In this document: piece by piece, positions 51,888 through 61,543 of the stretch
Layout of the letters: each line of letters starts with the position of its first letter
Position numbering within the stretch: the stretch's first letter is position 1
Assembly (NCBI RefSeq): GCF_002245895.1
Contig: NZ_NPJZ01000001.1
Coordinates: 5,201,501-5,265,500, forward strand
DNA from: Rhodococcus sp. OK302
GTDB taxonomy: Bacteria; Actinomycetota; Actinomycetes; Mycobacteriales; Mycobacteriaceae
DNA: 64,000 bases
Direction: 5' to 3'
Notes under the pieces: generated by a model
Seen by the model: only the letters and a program-made list of their open reading frames with translations
The model's database searches: none
What the model was told of the DNA's origin: nothing
Position numbers and translations under genes: made by a program

Positions 51888-52249
51888 GTACCGGTCAGGA
51901 AGCGAACATCGCTGTCCCTGCAGTCGATGAAGCCAAGCAGACGAAGGTCCGTTCCGCACTTTTGCGGTACCGCGTCCTCGCGTACGCGACTGGCATCTGG
52001 TTGTTGGTGCTTACCGCTGAGGTTGTCGCCAAGTACATCTTCGGCGTCGAAAACCTGCCGACGTGGATCGCAGTTGTTCACGGCTGGGTGTACTTCGTCT
52101 ATCTGATCGTCACACTCGATCTTGCAGTCAAGGTCCGATGGCCCGCCATGCGCACTGTGGGTACGCTCCTTGCCGGAACGATTCCGTTCCTTTCGTTCTA
52201 CGTCGAACACAAGCGGACGGTTCAGGTCAAGAACGACTACAACCTCTGA
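51884..52249 (+). CDS. DUF3817 membrane protein
   Basis: 121 aa with three hydrophobic segments: YRVLAYATGIWLLVLTAEVV, WIAVVHGWVYFVYLIVTLDLAV and VGTLLAGTIPFLSFY, ending VEHKR. This is the DUF3817 pattern. Function is unknown. The GTG overlaps the upstream stop by 4 bases. Confidence 0.88.
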   Translation: MSTGQEANIAVPAVDEAKQTKVRSALLRYRVLAYATGIWLLVLTAEVVAKYIFGVENLPTWIAVVHGWVYFVYLIVTLDLAVKVRWPAMRTVGTLLAGTIPFLSFYVEHKRTVQVKNDYNL

Positions 52250-52259
52250 CTCGACCAAA

Positions 52260-52299
52260 ACGAAGGCCCGTCAGCGCAATTGCGCTGACGGGCCTTCGT
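52260..52299. terminator. Bidirectional terminator between the DUF3817 gene and rdgB
   Basis: A 40-bp perfect palindrome centred on CAATTG, serving the convergent DUF3817 gene and rdgB. Confidence 0.87.
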
Positions 52300-52310
52300 C
52301 GTACGTGGGC

Positions 52311-52919
52311 TCAGCCTGCGAGCGCTGCTAACGCCGGAACCAACTGAACTAGGGCCCTTCCCCGGTGTGAAGCCGCGTCCTTCTCGGCCGGCGTCAATTC
52401 CGCAGCGGCGCGGGTATCGCCGTCGGGGCGGAAGATCGGGTCGTAACCGAACCCTCCGTCGCCGGCAGGTTCGTGGCCGATGACTCCGCGCCATTCACCG
52501 CGCACCACCGTCTCGTCGCCGCCGGGAATCACGAGCGCACAGGCGGAAACGAATGCCGCTCCGCGACGCTCATCCGGTACGTCGCCCAATTGTGCGAGGA
52601 CGAGCGCGGTGTTGGCGCCGTCGTCACCGTGGGTTCCCGACCAGCGGGCCGACAACACTCCCGGCATTGCGTTGAGTGCGTCGATCTCGACACCGGAATC
52701 ATCTGCAATGCACGGCATTCCGGTAGCGGCAGCACCATCGCGAGCCTTCGCGAGTGCGTTCTCTTCGAACGTTGCACCTGTCTCCGGAGCTTCCGGGAAC
52801 GGCGGCACTTCGTCGAGTCCGACGAGGTCGATGCCGCGTACTCCCGCGGCGTCGAGCACCCGGTGGAGTTCTTTCAATTTCTTTGCGTTTCGGCTGGCAA
52901 CCAGCACTCGGACAGTCAC
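52311..52919 (-). CDS. rdgB: dITP/XTP pyrophosphatase (Ham1/RdgB)
   Basis: 202 aa. Motifs SRNAKKLKEL, TFEENALAKAR, IADDSGVEIDAL and FGYDPIF. It hydrolyses non-canonical purine NTPs to keep them out of DNA and RNA. The GTG at 52919 lies 3 bp after the rph stop, so it is in one operon with rph and the MBL gene. Confidence 0.94.
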   Translation of the reverse strand: MTVRVLVASRNAKKLKELHRVLDAAGVRGIDLVGLDEVPPFPEAPETGATFEENALAKARDGAAATGMPCIADDSGVEIDALNAMPGVLSARWSGTHGDDGANTALVLAQLGDVPDERRGAAFVSACALVIPGGDETVVRGEWRGVIGHEPAGDGGFGYDPIFRPDGDTRAAAELTPAEKDAASHRGRALVQLVPALAALAG

Positions 52920-52922
52920 AGC

Positions 52923-53708
52923 TCAGGCACCGAATTTCTTCTTGGGTTCCGGGTTCTTGGGTTCGGGCAGTACACCCGGGTAGGGCTCGGCCAACGCGAG
53001 CTTCTGAATTTCGAATATCTGCTCGCATCCGGCCAGTGCGGAGTCCAGCAGTTTGTCGAGAGTCGAACGAGGGAAGGTCGCACCCTCACCCGTGCCCTGG
53101 ATCTCGACCAGAGTTCCGGTGTCGGTCGCGACGACATTCATATCGACCTCGGCGCGCGAATCTTCCTCGTAGGGCAGATCCAATCGCACACGCCCGTCGA
53201 CAACTCCGACGCTGACTGCCGCGATGCCACACGAGATCGGTTGGGGATCGCTCAAGAGGTCGGCGGCACGCAGGTAGGTGACCGCGTCGACCAGTGCGAC
53301 GTACGCGCCCGTGATTGCGGCGGTACGGGTTCCGCCGTCGGCCTGAAGTACGTCGCAGTCCAAGGCGATGGTGTTCTCACCGATTGCCGCGAGGTCGATG
53401 CACGCGCGCAGTGATCGACCGATGAGTCGGCTGATTTCCTGGGTGCGGCCGCCGACCTTGCCTTTGACGGATTCACGTCCACTGCGCGTATGTGTCGCAG
53501 CGGGGAGCATTGCATATTCCGCGGTGAGCCAGCCGAGCCCAGACCCCTTGCGCCACCGCGGAACACCTTCCTGAACGCTTGCGGTACACATCACACGGGT
53601 GTTCCCGAACTCGACCAATACCGAGCCTGCCGGATGGCTGGTGAACCCGCGGGTGATTTTGATCGTGCGGAGTTCGTCGTCCGCCCTGCCGTCTTCTCGT
53701 GTAGTCAC
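52923..53708 (-). CDS. rph: Ribonuclease PH
   Basis: 261 aa. Phosphorolytic trimming of tRNA 3' ends. RNase PH features: [46 protein letters not shown] split over residues 75-100, [14 protein letters not shown] and [11 protein letters not shown]. The GTG at 53708 ([14 protein letters not shown]) is the family start; the longer reading would run into the MBL gene upstream. Confidence 0.94.
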   Translation of the reverse strand: MTTREDGRADDELRTIKITRGFTSHPAGSVLVEFGNTRVMCTASVQEGVPRWRKGSGLGWLTAEYAMLPAATHTRSGRESVKGKVGGRTQEISRLIGRSLRACIDLAAIGENTIALDCDVLQADGGTRTAAITGAYVALVDAVTYLRAADLLSDPQPISCGIAAVSVGVVDGRVRLDLPYEEDSRAEVDMNVVATDTGTLVEIQGTGEGATFPRSTLDKLLDSALAGCEQIFEIQKLALAEPYPGVLPEPKNPEPKKKFGA

Positions 53709-53742
53709 CTTCGTGAGCCTAGCGTCCCTCGCAGGCCAGCTG

Positions 53743-54510
53743 TCAGATGTCGTACACACTTCCTGCGGAGACCGCGTGTACCGGTCCCGAGAATTCGGAT
53801 TTCGCTTCGGCGATGACGTCCTCGCGGGACGTCCATGGCGGGATGTGCGTCAGGAGAAGTTCCTTCACACCGGCCAGAGCGGCGACGCGGCCGGCTTCCT
53901 TTCCCGACAGATGAATGCCCGCGGGGCGATCAGGACTGTCGGTCCACGACGCCTCGGACAGCAACACGTCGGCGCCTCGGGCAAGTTCGACGACGTTGTC
54001 GCACATTCCGGTGTCGCCGGTGTAGACGAGAACCTTCCCGGCAGCATCGGTAACTCGGAATCCGTAGGCCTCGGGAGGATGGTTCATCCGGCTCGGAACG
54101 ACGGTCAGTTCACCGAAGGTGACGGGCTCGTTCTCGGCCCACAATCTCAAGTCGATGGTGTCGGAGATGTCATCGATTTCTCCGGCACATTCTGCGGACG
54201 AAGTCCCGATCCGGCAGGCGGTATCAGTCGGGCCGTAAACCAGTGCGCGACCTTCGGGCCGATTGGGATGGTAGCGACGCCACACGAGCAGGCTCGGCAT
54301 GTCGAGACAATGATCGGCGTGCAGATGCGAGAGCAGGATCGTCGCCTCGCCGGGGTCTGCGTAACGTTGCAGAGCGCCCAGCACTCCGGGGCCGAAATCT
54401 ATGACGAGCGGCGGGGTACCCGGCGCCGTGAGCAAGTAGCCCGAAGCCGGTGAATCCGGCCCCGAGACGCTGCCGGAACACCCCAGGACGGTCATGCGCA
54501 TACGGGTCAT
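53743..54510 (-). CDS. MBL-fold phosphodiesterase, Rv1339-like
   Basis: 255 aa. The metallo-beta-lactamase motif SHLHADH has His62, His64, Asp66 and His67; further ligands are in [16 protein letters not shown] and LTHIPPW. It closely follows Rv1339, described as an atypical class II cyclic-nucleotide phosphodiesterase, and more distantly RNase Z. ATG codons at 54510, 54501 and 54495 are all possible starts; the first is given. Upstream of rph by 34 bp. Confidence 0.88.
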   Translation of the reverse strand: MTRMRMTVLGCSGSVSGPDSPASGYLLTAPGTPPLVIDFGPGVLGALQRYADPGEATILLSHLHADHCLDMPSLLVWRRYHPNRPEGRALVYGPTDTACRIGTSSAECAGEIDDISDTIDLRLWAENEPVTFGELTVVPSRMNHPPEAYGFRVTDAAGKVLVYTGDTGMCDNVVELARGADVLLSEASWTDSPDRPAGIHLSGKEAGRVAALAGVKELLLTHIPPWTSREDVIAEAKSEFSGPVHAVSAGSVYDI

Positions 54511-54565
54511 GCTGCCACGTCTACCCACGAACAAAAAAGCTCCCGTCCGTTTTTGCGAGTCGAAG

Positions 54566-54587
54566 TCACACCCGCCGACGGGTGTGA
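54566..54587. other. Short hairpin between rhomboid and MBL genes
   Basis: A 9-bp perfect stem TCACACCCG/CGGGTGTGA with CCGA loop; the minus strand reads CTTTTTTG ~35 bp beyond. Possibly a weak terminator for the rhomboid gene. Confidence 0.4.
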
Positions 54588-54613
54588 CCCACGTCCGTAT
54601 CGAAAGTGCCTGG

Positions 54614-55258
54614 TCAGGCCGAAGTTACAGCGCCGGCCCGCTTGGTTCGATCACCTGACGCAAGTGCCCACGCAGCCACGACGCCACCAATCGCGCCGAA
54701 CAAGTGCCCCTGCCACGAAACCTGCGGATCACTGGGCAACACGCCCCACAGCACTCCGCCGTAGATCACGAAGACAACAACCCCGATCAGGATCTGAGTG
54801 AAACTTCGTGTGAAGAATCCTCGAACCAAGAGGTACGTGACCCAACCGAAGATGAGTACGGATGCCCCGACGTGATTCGAATTCGCCCCGGCAAAAAGCC
54901 ACGTTCCGACGCCCCCGACCACCCAGATGATCCCGGTTGCCTCCAGCCCACGGGAAATCCCCGAGACGAGTACGAGATAGCCGAGAATCAGCACCGGAAT
55001 TGTGTTCGCAATCAGGTGCGCCCAGTCGTCGTGAAGCACCGGTGCAAAGAGAATGCCCCAGAGTCCGTCCAAAGTGCGAGGTGTGACTCCGGCATTTTGG
55101 ATGTGCTGCCCGGAAATGGCGTCCACAATTTCGATGACATACAACGCCAGGACAAATCCGCCGATCAGCACGGCCGACTGCTTCCACACCGACGGGGGTT
55201 TCGATGTGGGAACGGGTGTCCGGGCACCGAAATCCGGACTGTTGAAATCCATCGTCAT
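54614..55258 (-). CDS. Rhomboid-family intramembrane serine protease
   Basis: 214 aa with about six transmembrane helices. The oxyanion region has H76...H81 and N85 (HDDWAHLIANTIP), catalytic Ser133 in GASVLIFG and His185 in WQGHLFGAIGG. It cleaves substrates within the membrane; the substrate is unknown. It corresponds to Rv1337. The ATG at 55258 has GAGGAC upstream; an ATG two codons later is an alternative. Confidence 0.9.
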   Translation of the reverse strand: MTMDFNSPDFGARTPVPTSKPPSVWKQSAVLIGGFVLALYVIEIVDAISGQHIQNAGVTPRTLDGLWGILFAPVLHDDWAHLIANTIPVLILGYLVLVSGISRGLEATGIIWVVGGVGTWLFAGANSNHVGASVLIFGWVTYLLVRGFFTRSFTQILIGVVVFVIYGGVLWGVLPSDPQVSWQGHLFGAIGGVVAAWALASGDRTKRAGAVTSA

Positions 55259-55327
55259 CGCGGGCGTCCTCACAGTAGGTGTGTCTACTTCGAGATTACC
55301 GTCGCGGGCTTGGGTCGTAGGGAGGAG

Positions 55328-56395
55328 CTAAACGAACGCTGACGGGAACAAGTCTCGATAACTGGGAATGCCCGCAACCGCGGTCGCGTCCAGAATTGCC
55401 TTGACGATTGCCCGCTCCACAACCTGAGCGGCAGCCGCACACACCGCGTCGAGGATGGGCAGATCCGCCGGAAAAGCGGCCGGCACCGCGATCTCGAATT
55501 CCGGGACGTGGGTTCCGGTCGCAAGGGCAAAAATCGTGTCACCGTCGAGTGGCGAGTGGGCCGGCCGGATGGCCCGAGCCAAACCGTCGTGTCCGGCGAC
55601 GGCGACGCGTCGGCAACCGGCCTTGGTAATCGCCGCATCGGTAGCAACAACCCCGATAGTGGTGTTGAGAACCGTCCCCTTGGCTGCGACGGCATTGGCG
55701 GCGTCAAGTTCGGACGGCACCGGCAGACGTAGTCCGAAAGACTCGGCACCGTCGGATCCGACGCCCCACGGCAAGCCGGTTCGCGGATCGAACACAGACC
55801 CCACCGGGTTTGCGACGATCAACGCCGAAACCGTTGTCCCCTCAGCCGGTCCGTCGGCAATCACGACGCTGGCAGTGCCGACTCCACCTTTGATCGCGCC
55901 GGCGCGAGCCCCGACGCCGGCGCCCACAGTGCCGGTCGCACATTCGCTCGACGCCGTATCCGCGGCCAGGAAACCGAAATCGGCGTCGGGCCGAATCGTC
56001 CAGTCCCCCACCGGAAGATCGAAGATCACAGCGCCCGGCACGATGGGAACCACCTGACCCGGCGCGCCCATCGCGATTCCGTGGCCGTGTTCTTCGAGCC
56101 ACCGCATCACGCCGTCGGCGGCTGCCAAACCGTAGGCACTACCGCCGGTCAGCAACACTGCGTTGACTTGCTGAACCGAATGGCTCGGATCCAGCAGATC
56201 CGTTTCCCGGGTGCCGGGTCCGCCGCCGCGAACATCAACGCCCGCAACCACTCCGGCCGGCGCGAGGACTACGGTGCAACCCGTCGCGGACCCGGTTCCC
56301 AGGGTTACATTGTCGTCGAGTCGGTGATGGTGACCTACCGAAATTCCGACGACGTCGGTCAACGAATCCGTGGGGCCGATGGTCGTCGCAGTCAC
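55328..56395 (-). CDS. P1/DmpA-family N-terminal-nucleophile peptidase
   Basis: 355 aa. Family P1 (DmpA) features: GISVGHHHRLDD, VDVRGGGPGTRETDLL, LLTGGSAYGLAAADGVM and the self-cleavage region NTTIGVVATDAAI, where the Thr after Ala would become the N-terminal nucleophile. It is an Rv1333-type hydrolase/aminopeptidase. The GTG at 56395 overlaps the DUF2017 stop (GTGA), indicating coupling. Confidence 0.88.
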   Translation of the reverse strand: MTATTIGPTDSLTDVVGISVGHHHRLDDNVTLGTGSATGCTVVLAPAGVVAGVDVRGGGPGTRETDLLDPSHSVQQVNAVLLTGGSAYGLAAADGVMRWLEEHGHGIAMGAPGQVVPIVPGAVIFDLPVGDWTIRPDADFGFLAADTASSECATGTVGAGVGARAGAIKGGVGTASVVIADGPAEGTTVSALIVANPVGSVFDPRTGLPWGVGSDGAESFGLRLPVPSELDAANAVAAKGTVLNTTIGVVATDAAITKAGCRRVAVAGHDGLARAIRPAHSPLDGDTIFALATGTHVPEFEIAVPAAFPADLPILDAVCAAAAQVVERAIVKAILDATAVAGIPSYRDLFPSAFV

Positions 56396-56997
56396 GGCAT
56401 GAGCGCCTGAACGAGCGAATCCTGCATCCACGTCAACCAGTGATACACGTCCAGATGAGGCGCCCGCGGATCGTCGGGATCCAAACTTTCCGGCGTATCC
56501 GCATCGATCCCCAAATTGGTTCCGAGAGCCAGGCGTACGTCATTGAGCGCCGATAACCACGCGTCGGCTTGTTCCTGCGTCAACAGAATTTTGCCACCCG
56601 TTTCGGGCAGCGAAGCCAACAGCGCGCGACCCGACGCTTTCTTGGCGTCGATGATCTCGGGCTCGTGCAAACTCCGCAAGGCACCGTTGACGTTGGCGCC
56701 GGCGTCGTCGAGATCGTCCGGATCGGGCGAGACCTTGTCGGGGTCCGGCCGATGAAAATCGGGAAGCAACCGTGCCAGCACCGGATTGTCCGGGGACTCC
56801 GAATTCCCGGTTCGCAGTCCGGTGAGCGCGGCAAGTTCGTCCTGCGGAGCCGACGATTCGCGTTCGTCCAACAGTCCGATCACCGACTCGACCAGCGAAC
56901 GAAGGACCGCTGCTTCGTGAGCGTCCATCTCGGATCTGAACTTCACTCCGGAAAGTGAATTCTTCCTGCTCCACGTCCGCACGCGTCGGACTCCCAT
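56392..56997 (-). CDS. DUF2017 protein
   Basis: 201 aa, helical and acidic. HEAAVLRSLVESVIGLLDERE near the start, NPVLARLLPDFHRPDPD in the middle, TQEQADAWLSALNDVRLALGTNLG and VYHWLTWMQDSLVQALM at the end define DUF2017 (Rv1332-like). The family regularly lies next to clpS in actinobacteria; its function is unknown. Start at 56997, 38 bp after clpS. Confidence 0.88.
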   Translation of the reverse strand: MGVRRVRTWSRKNSLSGVKFRSEMDAHEAAVLRSLVESVIGLLDERESSAPQDELAALTGLRTGNSESPDNPVLARLLPDFHRPDPDKVSPDPDDLDDAGANVNGALRSLHEPEIIDAKKASGRALLASLPETGGKILLTQEQADAWLSALNDVRLALGTNLGIDADTPESLDPDDPRAPHLDVYHWLTWMQDSLVQALMP

Positions 56998-57035
56998 CTG
57001 TCATCGGGTCGAAATTTATTGAAAGTAAACGAGAC

Positions 57036-57398
57036 TTACGTGTCTTCGCGTTGCATCGTGGCCCAGAGACCAGCCGCGTGGAGGCGCCGAACGTCGGCTT
57101 CCATCTTGTCGCGGGAACCACTGGAGACGACGGCCTTGCCCTCCGAATGGACCTTCATCATCAGATCGTTGGCCTTGGCCTTGCTGTAGCCGAACAGCTT
57201 CTGAAAAATGTAGGCGACGTAATGCATCAGGTTGACCGGGTCGTCCCAGACGATGGTCACCCAGGGCCGATCGACGGCTTCTATAGTCGCGACAGCCTCC
57301 GACTGCTCGGGCACCGCACGCGGTGAAGACACCGTCGCACCCTTCATCGAGACGCGCGCCGAGGCGGTCGTGGGAACTGTCGCGCCGCCGGAAACCAT
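57036..57398 (-). CDS. clpS: ClpS adaptor of the ClpAP/ClpCP protease
   Basis: 120 aa. The ClpS core begins [25 protein letters not shown] and ends [16 protein letters not shown]. It delivers N-degron substrates to the Clp protease. The N-terminal ~45 residues are low-complexity. The ATG at 57398 has GGAG very close; an ATG at 57347 would give a shorter protein nearer the ~100 aa of the mycobacterial one. Confidence 0.9.
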   Translation of the reverse strand: MVSGGATVPTTASARVSMKGATVSSPRAVPEQSEAVATIEAVDRPWVTIVWDDPVNLMHYVAYIFQKLFGYSKAKANDLMMKVHSEGKAVVSSGSRDKMEADVRRLHAAGLWATMQREDT

Positions 57399-57468
57399 GT
57401 CTCCAGGGTACGACGCGATACCGGGTGACAACACCCACCCACACACTCTCCCGCTTAGAGTTGTGTGC
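57399..57468. promoter_or_regulatory. Divergent clpS/pncB promoter
   Basis: 70 bp only. On the plus strand TAGAGT (57456-57461) ends 7 bp before the pncB GTG, so pncB is probably leaderless. No repeats were seen. Confidence 0.4.
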
Positions 57469-58803
57469 GTGCCTACGCAAAATTCCGATCGTCCTGACAC
57501 TGCGGCGAGTACCGCACTGCTCACCGACCAGTACGAGCTCACCATGCTCTCGGCCGCGCTTGCCGACGGATCTGCATTCCGTACCTGCAGTTTCGAGGTC
57601 TTTGCTCGCAGACTCCCCGACGGTCGCCGCTACGGTGTTGTTGCCGGCACCGAGCGTGTGCTGGGTGCGCTGGAGCATTTCCGCTTCGGTGAACCCGAAC
57701 TGGCGGTCGTCTCGAAGTTCCTGGACGACGCGACGGTCGAGTGGCTGCGCAACTACCGATTCTCGGGCGACATCGACGGTTACCGCGAAGGCGACTTCTA
57801 CTTCCCCGGCTCACCCATCCTCTCGGTCCGCGGAACGTTCGCGGAATGCGTATTGCTCGAAACGCTGATCCTCTCGATCCTCAACCACGACAGCGCCATC
57901 GCATCGGCCGCAGCACGCATGGTCAGTGCCGCCGACAATCGCCGGATGATCGAGATGGGTTCACGCCGCACCCATGAGCAGGCTGCCGTCGCAGCGTCCC
58001 GCGCCGCGTACCTGGCAGGGTTCGACGCCACCTCCAACCTCGAGGCCGTCCGCCGCCACGGTGTTCCCGGCGCCGGCACCAGTGCTCACGCGTTCACCCT
58101 CCTGCACACCACCGAAAACGGAACCGACGAGGCTGCGGCATTCCGCGCTCAGGTCAATGCGCTCGGTGTCTCGACCACCCTGCTGGTCGACACCTACGAC
58201 ATCACCGAAGGCGTGAAAACCGCTATCGCCGTGGCCGGCACCGAACTCGGTGGAGTGCGCATCGACTCCGGCGACCTCGGGGTGATCGCCCGTCAGGTGC
58301 GTCGCCAACTCGACGACCTCGGTGCCACCAAAACCCGCATCGTCGTCTCGGGCGATCTCGACGAGTACGCGATCGCTGCCCTGCGCGCCGAACCCGTCGA
58401 CGTCTACGGCGTCGGCACCTCCCTCGTTGTCGGCTCGGGCGCTCCCACTGCGGGCATGGTCTACAAGCTCGTCGAGGTCGAGGGAATCCCCGTCGAGAAG
58501 CGCAGCACCAACAAGGCGTCGCGCGGCGGCGCAAAGAAGGCCCTGCGCGTCGCGCGACCGACCGGAACGATCGTCGAAGAAGTCATCTACCCCGCCGACG
58601 CTCCGTCTCCCGTCTCGGCGGCCGAGGGCGCTACGGAACTGATGATTCCGCTCGTACGCGGCGGCAAGACCGTCGACGGCGTCCCGACCCTCGAGGACAG
58701 TCGAGCTGTTGTGAAGGCCGGACTCGTCAGCCTCCCGTGGGAGGGCTTGAAGCTCTCTCGCGGAGACTCCGCGGTACCCGTCCGATTTGTCGGAGGTCAG
58801 TGA
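57469..58803 (+). CDS. pncB: Nicotinate phosphoribosyltransferase
   Basis: 444 aa. It converts nicotinate to nicotinate mononucleotide in NAD salvage. Features: [45 protein letters not shown] split near 165-185, [10 protein letters not shown] and [15 protein letters not shown]. The GTG at 57469 has no ribosome site but a -10 element 7 bp upstream, as for a leaderless mRNA. The stop overlaps the pncA start (TGATG). Confidence 0.93.
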   Translation: MPTQNSDRPDTAASTALLTDQYELTMLSAALADGSAFRTCSFEVFARRLPDGRRYGVVAGTERVLGALEHFRFGEPELAVVSKFLDDATVEWLRNYRFSGDIDGYREGDFYFPGSPILSVRGTFAECVLLETLILSILNHDSAIASAAARMVSAADNRRMIEMGSRRTHEQAAVAASRAAYLAGFDATSNLEAVRRHGVPGAGTSAHAFTLLHTTENGTDEAAAFRAQVNALGVSTTLLVDTYDITEGVKTAIAVAGTELGGVRIDSGDLGVIARQVRRQLDDLGATKTRIVVSGDLDEYAIAALRAEPVDVYGVGTSLVVGSGAPTAGMVYKLVEVEGIPVEKRSTNKASRGGAKKALRVARPTGTIVEEVIYPADAPSPVSAAEGATELMIPLVRGGKTVDGVPTLEDSRAVVKAGLVSLPWEGLKLSRGDSAVPVRFVGGQ

Positions 58804-59417
58804 TGTCTGCGCGTGCCTTGATCGTCGTCGACGTACAGAACGATTTCTGTGAAGGCGGGACACTCGCAGTCGACGGCGGCGCTGGCGTTGCCGCTGCGAT
58901 CAACGATTTTGTCGACTCTCACGAGTACGACGCCGTCGCCGCGACCCGGGATTTCCACATCGATCCGGGCACTCATTTCTCCGAGGATCCCGATTACGTC
59001 GACACGTGGCCGGCGCACTGCGTGGTGGGTACCGACGGCGCGGAATTCCACCCCGCGTTCGATGCGACTGTTGCGGGTTCTGCCGTGTTCTCCAAGGGCG
59101 CGTACAGCGCGGCCTACTCGGGGTTCGAAGGTTTTGCCGAGGACGGCACCACGTTGGAGCAGTGGTTGCGCGCCCACGACATCACCGACGTCGACGTGAT
59201 CGGTATCGCGACAGATCATTGTGTGAAGGCCACTGCGCTCGATTCAGTGCGTGCCGGCTTCGGCACCACAGTGATCCTTCCCCTGACCGCCGGTGTGGCA
59301 CCGGCCACCATCGAGGCCGCGATAGCGCAGATGCAGGCCGCCGGAGTGCAGCTCACAGGCCGCGACGAGAATGCTCCTTCCCACAGCGTCGGCATTTCTG
59401 ACGTAGGGATCCACTAA
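58803..59417 (+). CDS. pncA: Nicotinamidase/pyrazinamidase
   Basis: 204 aa isochorismatase-fold enzyme. Catalytic triad Asp10 (VVDVQNDF), Lys98 (FSKGAY) and Cys140 (TDHCVKATALDS); metal ligands Asp50, His52, His58 and His72. It makes nicotinate from nicotinamide, which PncB then uses, so the two coupled genes give a two-step NAD salvage operon. Confidence 0.94.
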   Translation: MSARALIVVDVQNDFCEGGTLAVDGGAGVAAAINDFVDSHEYDAVAATRDFHIDPGTHFSEDPDYVDTWPAHCVVGTDGAEFHPAFDATVAGSAVFSKGAYSAAYSGFEGFAEDGTTLEQWLRAHDITDVDVIGIATDHCVKATALDSVRAGFGTTVILPLTAGVAPATIEAAIAQMQAAGVQLTGRDENAPSHSVGISDVGIH

Positions 59418-59426
59418 CCTGCTTGG

Positions 59427-61475
59427 GTGGCCGATCAACTTCCGAATGTCCCCGAACTGCTCCGAGCGGCGGTGCAGTCTCTGGGCGGCGCCGAGCGGAC
59501 CAGCCAGCTCACTATGGCGTCGGCGGTAGCGCATTCGATCGATACCGGCGAGCATCTGGCCGTCCAGGCCGGCACGGGCACCGGTAAGTCGCTGGCTTAC
59601 CTGGTGCCGAGTTTGCGTCACGCCGTCGAGTCCGGGCGCACCGTCGTTGTCTCGACGGCCACCATCGCGCTGCAGCGGCAGTTGGTGGATCGTGATCTCC
59701 CCCGCCTCGCCGACGCACTGAAGAAGCCGCTCGGGCGACGCGCGGAGTTCGCAATTCTGAAGGGCCGCAACAACTACCTGTGCATGAACAAGATTCATAC
59801 CGGAGCGTCCGAGCAGCCGCCCGAGGACGAATTGTTCGATCCGTTCACTGTCTCGCGTCTGGGCCGTGAAGTGGTCCGTCTCACCGAGTGGTCGTCCGAC
59901 ACCGATACCGGCGACCGCGACGAACTGGTTCCCGGCGTCTCCGATCAGGCTTGGCGACAGGTCAGTGTGACGTCCCGTGAGTGCATCGGAAAGAACCAGT
60001 GCCCGGTGGGCGAAGACTGCTTTGCCGAGCGTGCTCGCGTCGAAGCGTCCAAGGCCGATGTTGTGGTCACCAACCACGCGATGCTCGCTATCGACGCCAT
60101 CTCCGGCATCCAGATCCTGCCGGAACATGATGTCGTCGTCATCGACGAGGCCCACGAATTAGTCGACCGCGTCACCGGCGTCGCGACCGCTGAACTCACT
60201 GCGTCCTCAATCAGCGCTGCCGCGCGTCGTTGCGGAAAGATCGTCGAGGAACAGGATGCCGATCGCCTCGAAGCTGCCGGCGAAGGCTGGGCCGGCCTCC
60301 TCGAGGAGCTTCGCCCCGGACGCTGGGAGTCGCTGCCCGACGGCGCCGCTCCGGCCCTGGCCGCAATCCGCGATGCCGCCTGGTCGCTCCGCACTGCCAT
60401 CGGTCCGGCCAAGCCCGGCATGATGGCCGCCGACCCCGAAGCCGCTGCCGCCCGCAACGCAGCACTCTCCTCGGTGGACGACATTCACGACAGCGCCGTC
60501 CGCGTCCTCACCGCCTTCGACGAACCCGACCCCGCGAAGCGCAAAGACGTTGTCTGGCTGTCCTCCGACGAGTTCCGGGGCAACGTCCGCCGATCGGTCC
60601 GCATGGCTCCCCTGTCCGTGGGCGGCCTACTGCGCCAGCGCTTGTTCGCCGAGTCAACGGTGGTCTTGACATCTGCAACGCTCACCGTCGGCGGTTCGTT
60701 CGACGGTCTCGCCGTCAACTGGGGCCTACCGTCGCAGTCGTCGGTTCGCCCCGATTCCGGAACCGCCGTCGGCACCGAAGCACCCTCGGACGCTTCGACA
60801 TTCCGCTGGAACTCCCTCGACGTCGGTTCACCGTTCGACCACGCCAAGGCCGGAATCATTTACATCGCCCGACACCTCCCGACGCCCGGACGCGACGGCT
60901 TGGCTCCGGTCTATCTCGACGAGATCGCCGAACTCGTCGAAGCTGCGGGTGGGCGCACCCTCGGACTGTTCTCCTCGATGCGGGCCGCAAAAGCTGCGTC
61001 CGAAGCGATGCGCGAGCGACTCGACACCCCAATCCTGTGTCAGGGCGACGACTCCACCGGCACTCTCGTCAAGGCCTTCGCCAAAGACGAAGCAACGTCA
61101 CTGTTCGGCACACTGTCCCTGTGGCAGGGCGTCGACGTGCCCGGTCCGTCGCTGAGTCTCGTCATCCTGGACCGGATTCCGTTCCCGCGTCCCGACGACC
61201 CACTACTGATGGCCCGCCAGCAGGCCATCGAGTCCCACGGCGGCAACGGCTTTCTCAGTGTCTCGGCCAATCATGCGGCACTGCTCCTGGCCCAGGGCGT
61301 GGGCCGGCTGCTCCGCAGTGTCGACGACAAAGGTGTTGTGGCCGTACTCGATCCGCGTCTCGCGACGGCCCGCTATGCGGGGTACCTGCGCGCATCGCTA
61401 CCGCCGTTCTGGGAGACGACCAAGCCGGAGGTTGTCCGCAAGGCACTGACGCGAATCCGTGATTCACGGCCCTGA
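59427..61475 (+). CDS. dinG: DinG-family ATP-dependent helicase
   Basis: 682 aa, XPD-like superfamily 2. Walker A AGTGTGKS (48-55), DEAH box VVVIDEAHELVD, and four iron-sulfur cysteines (NNYLCMNK, then ECIGKNQCPVGEDC). The C-terminal helicase motifs include QGVDVPGPSLSLVILDRIPFP and LLLAQGVGRLLRS. It unwinds DNA 5'-3' and has roles in repair and R-loops. The GTG is 9 bp after pncA, so it is in the same operon. Confidence 0.92.
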   Translation: MADQLPNVPELLRAAVQSLGGAERTSQLTMASAVAHSIDTGEHLAVQAGTGTGKSLAYLVPSLRHAVESGRTVVVSTATIALQRQLVDRDLPRLADALKKPLGRRAEFAILKGRNNYLCMNKIHTGASEQPPEDELFDPFTVSRLGREVVRLTEWSSDTDTGDRDELVPGVSDQAWRQVSVTSRECIGKNQCPVGEDCFAERARVEASKADVVVTNHAMLAIDAISGIQILPEHDVVVIDEAHELVDRVTGVATAELTASSISAAARRCGKIVEEQDADRLEAAGEGWAGLLEELRPGRWESLPDGAAPALAAIRDAAWSLRTAIGPAKPGMMAADPEAAAARNAALSSVDDIHDSAVRVLTAFDEPDPAKRKDVVWLSSDEFRGNVRRSVRMAPLSVGGLLRQRLFAESTVVLTSATLTVGGSFDGLAVNWGLPSQSSVRPDSGTAVGTEAPSDASTFRWNSLDVGSPFDHAKAGIIYIARHLPTPGRDGLAPVYLDEIAELVEAAGGRTLGLFSSMRAAKAASEAMRERLDTPILCQGDDSTGTLVKAFAKDEATSLFGTLSLWQGVDVPGPSLSLVILDRIPFPRPDDPLLMARQQAIESHGGNGFLSVSANHAALLLAQGVGRLLRSVDDKGVVAVLDPRLATARYAGYLRASLPPFWETTKPEVVRKALTRIRDSRP

Positions 61476-61505
61476 CACGGGCGTCGATTCGCGCGCCTGA
61501 CGCAG

Positions 61506-61539
61506 TTCTGCCCCGAACCCAACTGGGTCCGGGGCAGAA
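61506..61539. terminator. Bidirectional terminator between dinG and glgP
   Basis: A 15-bp stem with one mismatch, 61506-61520 with 61525-61539, loop AACT, between convergent genes. Confidence 0.8.
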
Positions 61540-61543
61540 TCAG

